Under the pieces are notes generated by a model. The model worked only from the letters and a program-made list of their open reading frames with translations, searched no databases and was not told where the DNA came from. From a virus: 21,073 nucleotides of DNA. Position 1 is the stretch's first letter. Every line of letters begins with the position of its first letter. The translations under genes and the position numbers were made by a program. Of the stretch, positions 12,157 to 18,762 are shown one piece after another. The stretch covers positions 1-21,073 of IMG/VR virus record IMGVR_UViG_3300011113_000464. One strand, given 5' to 3'.

Positions 12157-12343
12157 CGGACCCGGCTCTTGGAAAACCGAACTTGAAAGAGCGCCGTGGG
12201 GCTACGGGCAGAATCAAGCCGACAAAGTAGAAAAGGCTTTAGCCAAGATGCGCGAAGCTGGATTGTGGGCTGAAGCGACGGCGTTACAACAAGAAATTTT
12301 GACGTTGAAAAGGGAAGTAGAATGGTTAAGAAGCAAGACATGA
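12140..12343 (+). CDS. Small hypothetical protein
   Basis: A 67-residue protein beginning MIDNISGPGSWKTELERAP, with a C-terminal charged helix (AEATALQQEILTLKREVEWL) that could form a coiled coil. Not recognised. GGAGGGG lies about 8 bases before the ATG, and the start overlaps the TPR-glycosyltransferase gene by 17 bases. Confidence 0.6.
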   Translation: MIDNISGPGSWKTELERAPWGYGQNQADKVEKALAKMREAGLWAEATALQQEILTLKREVEWLRSKT

Positions 12344-12540
12344 GCGGAGCCAAAGATGCCATCAGAGAATACTTGGCGACTATCGGAAGCCGAGGCGGAA
12401 GCGCTGCTTCAGGAGATAAGAAGCGGCGACCTAAAGAGCACTATCAACGAATGGCAGTACTCAGCCACGCCAAGCGAAGGGCCAAGAAGAAAGGAACCAC
12501 AAATGGACCCCGTAAATCCAAGTCACTACAAAAAAGGTGA
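12340..12540 (+). CDS. Small very basic protein
   Basis: A 66-residue protein with GSRGGSAASGDKKRRPKEHY and a C-terminal KRRAKKKGTTNGPRKSKS, highly basic and probably a nucleic-acid binder. The ATGA overlap with the previous stop favours 12340; an ATG at 12322 with AGGG upstream would add six residues. Not recognised. The 3' end overlaps the next gene by 38 bases. Confidence 0.5.
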   Translation: MSGAKDAIREYLATIGSRGGSAASGDKKRRPKEHYQRMAVLSHAKRRAKKKGTTNGPRKSKSLQKR

Positions 12541-12718
12541 GATTGAGTGCATTGATGCCATCCGGTCAGCCCTGACCCCGGAGGAGTGGCGGGGGTTCTT
12601 AAAGGGCACCGCAATTGCCTACCTCTGGCGGCTCGGGCATAAGGACGCCGTGGAGCAGGATGCCCGTAAAACACTGTGGTACGTGGAGTGGCTTGCAGGC
12701 AACGATCCGAGGGGGTAA
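12503..12718 (+). CDS. DUF3310-family protein
   Basis: A 71-residue protein with the full signature NPSHYKKGEIECIDAI, LTPEEWRGFLKGTAIAYLWRLGHK and DARKTLWYVEWL. This is the DUF3310 domain, which occurs alone or as part of phage T7 gp1.7, a nucleotide kinase; the lone domain has no proven activity that I know of. The ATG at 12503 has AAAGGA upstream and begins directly at the domain. It ends just before a strong terminator. Confidence 0.9.
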   Translation: MDPVNPSHYKKGEIECIDAIRSALTPEEWRGFLKGTAIAYLWRLGHKDAVEQDARKTLWYVEWLAGNDPRG

Positions 12719-12772
12719 TCTCGGGCTGTGCTATCTCGTTGTTTCTCCTAGAGTCACCCGATAAGGGTGTTG

Positions 12773-12810
12773 CCCCGGAGTTGAGAGCTTTCTCCTCCGG
12801 GGACTTTTTT
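12773..12810 (+). terminator. Intrinsic terminator ending the rightward middle operon
   Basis: CCCCGGAG (12773-12780) pairs perfectly with CTCCGGGG (12795-12802) around a 14-base loop and is followed by ACTTTTTT. It ends rightward transcription just before the convergent PrimPol-helicase gene, whose stop codon overlaps the T tract. Confidence 0.85.
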
Positions 12811-15067
12811 ACCTGTAACGCACCCGATAGATTCTGCGCTCGCGCCCAGCGCCGGGGTTCTTAACGACTTCTTCCAAGATGTCGCCCGACTCCACGAGGG
12901 TCTGCAAGATTTCGTTTCGGTCGCGAGCTTTCATGCCCTGACACGCTTTCGCGAGCTGGGTGCCGTTCATGCCTTCAGCGCCAGAATTACGGATCAGATT
13001 CAGTATCTTCTTGTGCGCAGCTTCAATATCGTTCTCGGCCACCTCGCGGTAAAGCAAGTCGGCGGTATAGCAGAATGACCACTTCGCAAGGTCATGCGAC
13101 ATCTGAAAGATTTCGCCGGTAACGACCGGAGCGCAGGGGTCTCGGGCAATCGCTTCAATCATGGCGATCTTGAGCACAATCTCGGAGAACCGCACCCAGA
13201 GCGCATCGTCGCCACGGGACTGCTGAAGCTGCCAGTCTTTGGTCTGGCTGTACATCTCAAACGCAGTGCCTTCCCAGTCAACGATAACGGGGGCGACCAC
13301 CGAGTTAGGCAGCGTTGGGATGTTGGTGAGATTGCCAGCTCCGTGCGGGATGACCGATACAGAGTCGAGAATGTCTTTGACGATATCTTCTGGCGGCGGC
13401 TGAAGCTCTGGGAGCTGCGCGTTGGGATACTCCTCGAAAGGCGGCACGAGCAGAATGCGCGAGAGCGTACCGTTGTCCACCATGTCATGGTTGAGCGCCG
13501 GTATCAGCGTGCGCGGCGTTGTGGTGCCAAAGAAGTTGAAGTTAGGCTGGTTGATGTCGTACCGCTGCCGGTCGCGAGAGTCGGCGTATTCCTGCCCGTG
13601 GTAGATACCGCTGCTGCTGGAGTACACCTCAAGCAAAGTCTTGATGATGTCGCGCTGGTGGCTTGCAGCGTTCCGAGCCGTCAGGCTTTGCAAGTAGAGC
13701 CCCATCTCGTCAAGGTGCGAGATACGCGAAGGGTAATCAAACAGCGTGCGAAGGATCGCCACGCCGGAGCTGAAGCGGTCGCCGCAGATGACTTGATTCA
13801 AGCCGGTCTTGATGAGCAGCTCCTTGATGCGCTGACGGCTGTGATCTTTACCGGCACCGGGCTTGGCTACGGCAATCGAAAACAGATTGCAGCGAGTGTT
13901 GATTTGCGACATGGCATACCGACGCCCGAAGAGAGCGCCGAACATGCAGAGCGTATTCATCAGCGCGAAGGTCGGCTGGGGCTGCTGAGCGGTGGCGTTA
14001 ATCCATCGAGTCACGCGCCCCACAAGCGATGGGCTTTTGAACCAATCGTGCGGGAAGTTCTCGCGAGTGCTTTTCGGATACGACTTTTTGTTTTCCTTCA
14101 GCGAGCTGAGATCGACTTCGATAGCACGCGCCTTCTGCGGGTTCAGGCTCAGCGACGGAGGCGGTACCCAGCCGTTCTGCTGCGCGTGGAAGTAAAGCGA
14201 CCCGGCACCAATCTTGGTGGGCGGCGACTTGGCGTAGTGGTCCCAGCGTTGCCGGGTTTCGATCTCGTTGTACTTGCCGGAGGCGCGAGACCACTGGTCG
14301 AAGATATGAAACCCCTTCGCTTCGGTCGCGCAGTAGATGGCCATGCCGATGCGGTTCCAGTCGTCCCACGAGAGGTCTGGATTCGGCACGTACCGAAGGG
14401 CGTCCTCGACGGCAGCGTAGGTGCCCACAAGTCCATCGTAAGAGGTCTTAGCGTCTCTGTCGGGGATGACGACTTGACCCTTCGGCGCAAGGGTGCGTTT
14501 ACGCAATTGGGGCGGTAATGCCTTATAAGCAGCCTCAGCAGCCTCCAGCACCTGCTCACGGGTCACAAGCGGCAGGCTCTCAAAAGGCATCTCATGCGGC
14601 CCTGAGAGCGGCCACGTATAGGGGGCATTCGTCTCAGGGTGAATGGCGTAAGCAACAAACTGCTGCCCGATGCCGAGGACTTCGATGGGGTGCAGGGAAA
14701 GCTTTGTGAAGGGCTCTGCCGTGCGGTACAGGTACAGGGCTTTCGGAGGCTTACCGATACGGATCAGGTCCGTCTGGCCGAGCTTCTCCTGAAAGACGTT
14801 CCCGACCTCAACGGCCACCTGTTGGTCGAGCACATCGATATCGACCGCGACCACGTTGCCCGTCAGGATGCCAACGCCGCACCCCGGCCACTTCGACCAG
14901 ATGTCTACGTGAAACGGTTGCGCGTCGATTTCCGTCCAGCGAGCGAGATCGCCCCACTTGTTGCCATCGTAGCGACCGGGGCGCTTGGTCCCCGGCATGA
15001 TGGGAATGATGCGATAGCCCGCGTCAACGAGCTTCGCACCATATTGTTCCATGAAGTTTTCAGACAT
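12809..15067 (-). CDS. Bifunctional primase-polymerase / helicase (PrimPol - PriCT-2 - P-loop ATPase)
   Basis: About 752 residues. The N-terminal PrimPol domain has VVAVDIDVLD (catalytic acidic pair at 76 and 78), RIGKPPKALYLYR (103-115) and FVAYAIHPET (137-146). A PriCT-2-like region follows at about 218-300 (LSWDDWNRIGMAIY, IFDQWSR, SLYFHAQQNGW). The ATPase part has Walker A PGAGKDHS (403-410), Walker B SHLDE (450-454) and the sensor-like NFNFFGTTTP (508-517). A winged-helix-like tail (GMNGTQLAKACQG) ends the protein. It should prime and unwind at the phage origin. The start at 15067 gives an 8-base overlap with rusA; 15115 would overlap by 56 bases. Confidence 0.9.
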   Translation of the reverse strand: MSENFMEQYGAKLVDAGYRIIPIMPGTKRPGRYDGNKWGDLARWTEIDAQPFHVDIWSKWPGCGVGILTGNVVAVDIDVLDQQVAVEVGNVFQEKLGQTDLIRIGKPPKALYLYRTAEPFTKLSLHPIEVLGIGQQFVAYAIHPETNAPYTWPLSGPHEMPFESLPLVTREQVLEAAEAAYKALPPQLRKRTLAPKGQVVIPDRDAKTSYDGLVGTYAAVEDALRYVPNPDLSWDDWNRIGMAIYCATEAKGFHIFDQWSRASGKYNEIETRQRWDHYAKSPPTKIGAGSLYFHAQQNGWVPPPSLSLNPQKARAIEVDLSSLKENKKSYPKSTRENFPHDWFKSPSLVGRVTRWINATAQQPQPTFALMNTLCMFGALFGRRYAMSQINTRCNLFSIAVAKPGAGKDHSRQRIKELLIKTGLNQVICGDRFSSGVAILRTLFDYPSRISHLDEMGLYLQSLTARNAASHQRDIIKTLLEVYSSSSGIYHGQEYADSRDRQRYDINQPNFNFFGTTTPRTLIPALNHDMVDNGTLSRILLVPPFEEYPNAQLPELQPPPEDIVKDILDSVSVIPHGAGNLTNIPTLPNSVVAPVIVDWEGTAFEMYSQTKDWQLQQSRGDDALWVRFSEIVLKIAMIEAIARDPCAPVVTGEIFQMSHDLAKWSFCYTADLLYREVAENDIEAAHKKILNLIRNSGAEGMNGTQLAKACQGMKARDRNEILQTLVESGDILEEVVKNPGAGRERRIYRVRYR

Positions 15068-15437
15068 TTTCGACTTGAACCTCAACTCGTTCTTCGCCGT
15101 ATTCTTTGGAGGCAACGAGTTGACACACCACAGCGTCGTCGCTGAATACGGTGCCGTTCAAGCCGTCGAGGATTGCCTTGACGATGTTGTCAAGATCCGG
15201 ACGCGAGATGTGCCATCCTGTTTTTTTGCTGTGCTGAAAGTACGCTTTGATCGTGACCTTCACCGGCCCTTCCAGCATAGTCTTTCCAAACATAGCGACT
15301 TGCGCGAGCGTTTGAACGCCCTGCTCGTAGAGTTTCGTTTCTTGCGGCGTATACGTAACAACGCCACCTTTCTTGGTTCTGCCAAAGCGCGGACGAGCTT
15401 TGCCTACGGGCTTGCCGTAGATGACGAGATCAATCAT
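15060..15437 (-). CDS. rusA: RusA-family Holliday junction resolvase
   Basis: A 125-residue protein close to the usual RusA length. The N-terminal strand YGKPVGKARPRF (7-18) and the catalytic region RPDLDNIVKAILDGLNG (79-95) with FSDDAVV (98-104) supply the conserved acidic residues D81, D83, D91 and D100/D101 and K87. It would cut four-way DNA junctions made during replication and recombination, resolving branches before packaging. It joins the HTH gene upstream by an ATGA overlap and the PrimPol gene downstream by 8 bases. Confidence 0.9.
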   Translation of the reverse strand: MIDLVIYGKPVGKARPRFGRTKKGGVVTYTPQETKLYEQGVQTLAQVAMFGKTMLEGPVKVTIKAYFQHSKKTGWHISRPDLDNIVKAILDGLNGTVFSDDAVVCQLVASKEYGEERVEVQVENV

Positions 15438-15787
15438 TCCAACCCCGCTAATTTGTATATACGTGACACGATTTCGGGCGGCGTCTGAGCCTGCCCTCTG
15501 AAAAACTTGGAAAGTGTGTTGCGGTGAATACGCAGCCTTTTCGCCGCAGCTTCTACGGTAAACCCCCGTGTGTAGAGCAAAATGTACGCTCGCTCACGGT
15601 CGTTCTGCCCCTGACGGAACATCGTGACTTGACCTTTGGTTTTGCGGTGGATTACCTTCAGCCACTTGGGGTGCGGCAGTCGAGCACCCAAGACCCACCG
15701 GGTTACCGCCGAACGAGTGCAACCGCACATATCAGCGAACTCTTCGTGCGTCAAGCAATTTCGTTCCAGCCACTCGTTCAGGGTCAT
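15434..15787 (-). CDS. Double helix-turn-helix regulator
   Basis: A 117-residue protein with two HTH-like segments. The first (12-36) is LTHEEFADMCGCTRSAVTRW, XRE/Cro-like; the second (76-97) is FTVEAAAKRLRIHRNTLSKF. TaxEgories with two such motifs usually bind DNA as transcription regulators, and here it stands first in a replication operon, divergent from the recombination operon. The ATG at 15787 has a perfect AGGAGG 5 bases upstream; an upstream in-frame ATG at 15814 lacks one. The inverted repeat at 15819-15842 lies just upstream and is the natural candidate operator, so it may regulate both directions. Confidence 0.8.
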   Translation of the reverse strand: MTLNEWLERNCLTHEEFADMCGCTRSAVTRWVLGARLPHPKWLKVIHRKTKGQVTMFRQGQNDRERAYILLYTRGFTVEAAAKRLRIHRNTLSKFFRGQAQTPPEIVSRIYKLAGLE

Positions 15788-15818
15788 TTTGCCTCCTAGG
15801 AATGGTGACATCATGCCA

Positions 15819-15851
15819 CCCCTTGCATTCCGTCACAAGGGGGTGTAGTCT
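15819..15851 (+). promoter_or_regulatory. Divergent promoter pair with inverted-repeat operator
   Basis: Rightward: TTGCAT (15823-15828), 17-base spacer, TAGTCT (15846-15851). Leftward: TTGTGA (15838-15833), 17-base spacer, CATGAT (15815-15810). Both -35 boxes lie within the inverted repeat CCCCTTG (15819-15825), 10 bases, CAAGGGG (15836-15842). A protein bound here would block both promoters. Confidence 0.65.
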
Positions 15852-15894
15852 CAATTCCCGTAGACAAACACAAACCCTGAACGAGGATTGAAAT

Positions 15895-16278
15895 ATGCGA
15901 AACGAAGTTGAAATTGCTAACGAGCTTTTCGAGGCTCGTGAAGCTGAGAAGAAGGCCAACGAGCGCCGCATTGAGCTGGAAGAAGAGCTGATTGCGATTC
16001 TTGGTAGCAAAGAAGAAGGCGCGCAGACTCACGAAGTTGGCGAATACAAAGTCACTATCACCGGCAAGCTTATTCGTAGTATCGATTGGGATATGTACGA
16101 CAAGTCGATTGCCGCCAAAATCCCCGAATCCCTTCAGCCTGTGAAGGTCAAGCGCGAGCTTGATGACACGGGTGTGAAGTACCTTGCCAACAACGAGCCG
16201 CAGATCTATCGGTTGCTCGCTAAGGCACTCAGCATCAAACCCGCCAAAACTGCGGTAAAAATCATCAAAGGAGCTTAA
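15895..16278 (+). CDS. DUF7173-like phage protein, first gene of the recombination operon
   Basis: A 127-residue protein. The N-terminal helical, charged part (EIANELFEAREAEKKANERR) is followed by EYKVTITGKLIRSIDWDMYD, LDDTGVKYLANNEPQIYRLL and KPAKTAVKI. I recall this order from phage proteins annotated DUF7173, which often precede Sak4-like ATPase genes; the number is from memory. The function is unknown. The ATG has GAGGA 7 bases upstream in the recurrent AACGAGG leader. Confidence 0.7.
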   Translation: MRNEVEIANELFEAREAEKKANERRIELEEELIAILGSKEEGAQTHEVGEYKVTITGKLIRSIDWDMYDKSIAAKIPESLQPVKVKRELDDTGVKYLANNEPQIYRLLAKALSIKPAKTAVKIIKGA

Positions 16279-16284
16279 TAGCAC

Positions 16285-17049
16285 ATGGCTATTTCATTAA
16301 AAAATCTTAGAAAGACTGGAGTTGCTCGTCCGCCGCGTCTCGTGGTGTACGGCACCCACGGCATCGGCAAGTCCACATTTGCCGCTCAGTCACCGAACCC
16401 GGTGTTCATCCAGACTGAGGAGGGCCTCGACGCCATCAACGTCACGGCGTTCCCGGTGTGTCAGTCGTTTGACGACATGATGGATGCCATCGGCTCGCTG
16501 GCGGCAGAAGACCATGACTTCAACACGGTCGTTCTCGACTCTGCTGACTGGGCTGAGCAGCTCGTGCATAAGCGCGTAGCCAAAGACAACAACGTGGCGA
16601 CCATCGATGCCATCGGTTATGGCCGTGGCTACAAGGCTGCGACCGAGTACTGGCGGCAGATTCTTGACGGCTTCGACCACCTGCGCAACAACAAAGGCAT
16701 GCAGGTAGTCCTGCTCGCGCACACGCAGGTGAAGCGGTTCGATGACCCGCTTGCGGACCCGTATGACCGCTATCAGCTCGACCTGCATCACGGCAGCGCC
16801 AGCTTGATCAGCGAGTGGTGCGACATCCTGATGTTTGCGAATCAGCAGTACTCGACCGTCAAGAGCGACGTTGGCTTCAACCAAAAAGTCACTCGCGCAG
16901 TCGGTAGTGGCAATCGCGTTTTGTACACGCAGGAGCGTCCGGGCTGGCAGGCCAAGTCACGTTGGCCGCTGCCTGACATTCTGCCTCTTGATTATCCTAA
17001 GTTTGCGGATGCTCTTGGCACCGCTATGAACAACATCGTTGGAGAGTAA
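16285..17049 (+). CDS. Sak4-like RecA-fold ATPase (single-strand annealing/recombination)
   Basis: A 254-residue protein with Walker A GTHGIGKST (23-31), Walker B TVVLDSADW (81-89) and VVLLAHTQVKRFDDP in the later core, matching phage AAA_24/Sak4 ATPases. Sak4 proteins are RecA-core recombinases that promote strand annealing or exchange together with a phage SSB. The next gene encodes a DUF669-like protein, the partner usually found beside Sak4. It lies 6 bases after the previous gene. Confidence 0.85.
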   Translation: MAISLKNLRKTGVARPPRLVVYGTHGIGKSTFAAQSPNPVFIQTEEGLDAINVTAFPVCQSFDDMMDAIGSLAAEDHDFNTVVLDSADWAEQLVHKRVAKDNNVATIDAIGYGRGYKAATEYWRQILDGFDHLRNNKGMQVVLLAHTQVKRFDDPLADPYDRYQLDLHHGSASLISEWCDILMFANQQYSTVKSDVGFNQKVTRAVGSGNRVLYTQERPGWQAKSRWPLPDILPLDYPKFADALGTAMNNIVGE

Positions 17050-17053
17050 TAAA

Positions 17054-17548
17054 ATGGCTAAGCTTGACCTGAACATTAACGATTTCCAAAACATTCAACC
17101 CGCTGCTCCGGAGATTCTCCCGGCTGGCGAGTACGTCATGCAGATCATCAAGTCCGAGCGCCGCGACACCAAGTCCGGCAGCGGCTGGTATTTGCAGTTG
17201 GAGTTTGATGTGCTGAGCGGTCCCTGCGCGCCGGGTCGCAAGTTTTGGGATCGACTCAATCTCAAGAACACCAACGAGCAGGCCCAGAGCATTGCTCAGC
17301 GGCAGTTCCACGCGATCTACACGGCACTCGGAATGGCGCTTCCGCCTTCAGAGTCCGATGAGCTGCACTTCAAGCCGATCCGCGTGGTGATCAAACACAA
17401 GGAGAACAAGCAGGGCACTCTTGAGGCGCAGCCCAAGTATTTACCTGCTGAAGGCTCCGTGTCGCAAAAGGTCGCGGCTGTAACCCCTCAAGCCGCAGCG
17501 CCGTCTCAGGCCGGTGCACCGAAGCCTTGGGAGCGTCATAAGAAGTAA
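17054..17548 (+). CDS. DUF669-like protein (probable single-stranded DNA-binding partner)
   Basis: A 164-residue protein: MAKLDLNINDF, then ILPAGEYVMQIIKSERRDTK, WYLQLEFDVLSG, RKFWDRLNLKN and RQFHAIYTALGM, a beta-rich core typical of DUF669. A Pro/Ala-rich flexible linker (about 135-155) leads to the C-terminal PWERHKK. DUF669 proteins are thought to act like SSBs with Sak4. Unlike many SSBs, the tail is basic, not acidic. The ATG at 17054 has GGAGAG 7 bases upstream; the in-frame TTG at 17039 is less likely. Confidence 0.8.
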   Translation: MAKLDLNINDFQNIQPAAPEILPAGEYVMQIIKSERRDTKSGSGWYLQLEFDVLSGPCAPGRKFWDRLNLKNTNEQAQSIAQRQFHAIYTALGMALPPSESDELHFKPIRVVIKHKENKQGTLEAQPKYLPAEGSVSQKVAAVTPQAAAPSQAGAPKPWERHKK

Positions 17549-17553
17549 CAGCG

Positions 17554-17632
17554 GGGCGCGGCATTCGGGAGAGCAGACCACCAACCCCCACCACTCGCTC
17601 TTACGTATGTCGCGCCCTTCTTTGGAGGGGTT
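17554..17632 (+). promoter_or_regulatory. Structured leader of the Cas4-like gene
   Basis: GGGCGCGGCA (17554-17563) can pair with TGTCGCGCCC (17608-17617) over 10 bp with one G-U pair and a 44-base loop, ending just before the Shine-Dalgarno GGAGGGG (17624-17630). The loop contains AACCCCC (17583-17589), which could pair with the GGGGTT of that site. It may modulate translation or form a terminator-like structure; no T tract follows. Confidence 0.4.
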
Positions 17633-18583
17633 ATGGTTAAGATTCCAGAGTTTGAAGATTTAACATTACGCGCCATCGATAACGTGCTGGAGAACTCTCA
17701 AGAAGTAAGGATTCGTCCTTACCTTGGGGCTTCGGCTATTGGCGACGTTTGCGACCGCAAATTGTGGTTGAGCTTTCGCTGGGTCAAGCGTGGCTTCATC
17801 GAAGCCGCTGGCCTGCGCAGAATTAACGATGGACACCGGGGCGAACAGGTAGTTGCAGCGCTGTTGCGGGCCGTACCCGGAATCGATCTTTCCACGGAAA
17901 AGGAACCCGGTGTCCAGCACTCGTTTGAAGCCCTAGGCGGGCATTTTCGCGGCAATTGCGACGGTTTGATAACTGGGCTTCTGCAAGATGTACACACATT
18001 GTACGTATGGGAATGCAAGATCATCAACGAGCAGAAGTTTAAGAAGCTGCAAAAACTTGTTAGCGCCGATCAGGCTACGGCACTTCGTAACTGGGACCCG
18101 GTGTACTACGCACAGGCTCAGATTTACATGCACTTCTTCGGGGCTAAGAAGCATTACTTAACGGCAGGGTCGCCGGGGGTGCGGGATTTAACAAGTGTTA
18201 TAACGGAGTACGATCCGGGCGAAGCCGAGAAGTTTATCGAAAAGGCTAGGCGGATTATTTTCTCGCCGCACCCGCCGATGAAGATTTCTCGTGACCCAGC
18301 ATGGCACGAATGCAAGTACTGCACGTTTCACAGTATGTGTCACGAGCAAGATATGCCACGCAATAAATCCTGCCGTACTTGCCTGCATAGCACACCGCTC
18401 GAAACAGGCGGCTGGAAGTGCGAATTACATAACAAAGACTTGGATGCTCAGTCCCAAGAACGCGGATGTGACAGTCATCTTTTCGTCCCCGACTTGATCC
18501 CCGGTGAACAGGTAAACTCGGGTCCTAATTGGGTCGAGTACAAAATGGGGGACGGGTCTATATGGATCAACACGGCGAAATAG
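17633..18583 (+). CDS. Cas4/RecB-type PD-(D/E)XK nuclease with Cys clusters
   Basis: A 316-residue protein. The nuclease core shows GHRGE (67-71), GNCDG (107-111, catalytic D110), YVWECK (124-129, E127 and K129) and YYAQAQIY (158-165). C40 (IGDVCDRKLW) with C227, C230 and C236 (HECKYCTFHSMC) has the layout of the Cas4/AddB Fe-S cluster. A second cysteine group (C247, C250, C263, C279) is extra. Phage Cas4-like enzymes process DNA ends for recombination; the Sak4 and helicase neighbours support this. No CRISPR array or other cas gene is present. The start is supported by GGAGGGG. Confidence 0.85.
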   Translation: MVKIPEFEDLTLRAIDNVLENSQEVRIRPYLGASAIGDVCDRKLWLSFRWVKRGFIEAAGLRRINDGHRGEQVVAALLRAVPGIDLSTEKEPGVQHSFEALGGHFRGNCDGLITGLLQDVHTLYVWECKIINEQKFKKLQKLVSADQATALRNWDPVYYAQAQIYMHFFGAKKHYLTAGSPGVRDLTSVITEYDPGEAEKFIEKARRIIFSPHPPMKISRDPAWHECKYCTFHSMCHEQDMPRNKSCRTCLHSTPLETGGWKCELHNKDLDAQSQERGCDSHLFVPDLIPGEQVNSGPNWVEYKMGDGSIWINTAK

Positions 18584-18762
18584 AAGAGGAAGCGATTGCA
18601 GAGTTCACTCTGACAGACGAAGACATGCTGATAATTCTAAAGAGCCTTGATCTGTATGGTTACGCCATGGTGATGTCTGAAAACATGGTTGAGCTCATAA
18701 GAGTCAAAGCCATTGCAATGAAAATCCTTTCACACTTACCCAAACCAGAACTTAACTCGTGA
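18562..18762 (+). CDS. Small acidic hypothetical protein
   Basis: A 66-residue acidic, helical protein beginning MDQHGEIEEEAIAEFTLTDE and ending SHLPKPELNS. Not recognised. The ATG at 18562 is preferred to 18529 because it shortens the overlap with the nuclease gene to 22 bases and has a G-rich stretch upstream. Its stop overlaps the helicase GTG (GTGA). Its acidity could suit binding to a DNA-binding partner, which is inference. Confidence 0.6.
   Translation: MDQHGEIEEEAIAEFTLTDEDMLIILKSLDLYGYAMVMSENMVELIRVKAIAMKILSHLPKPELNS

Noticed and set aside
13094-14518. Long rightward open frame of 474 codons
   Set aside because: It lies antisense within the PrimPol-helicase gene, whose motifs are complete. 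It is His/Arg/Val-rich with no recognisable domain and no ribosome-binding site, as expected for the mirror frame of a GC-rich gene.
15811-16284. Leftward frame of 157 codons
   Set aside because: Antisense to the DUF7173-like gene and runs through the divergent promoter region.
16390-16884. Leftward frame of 164 codons
   Set aside because: Antisense to the Sak4-like ATPase core; shadow of a real gene.
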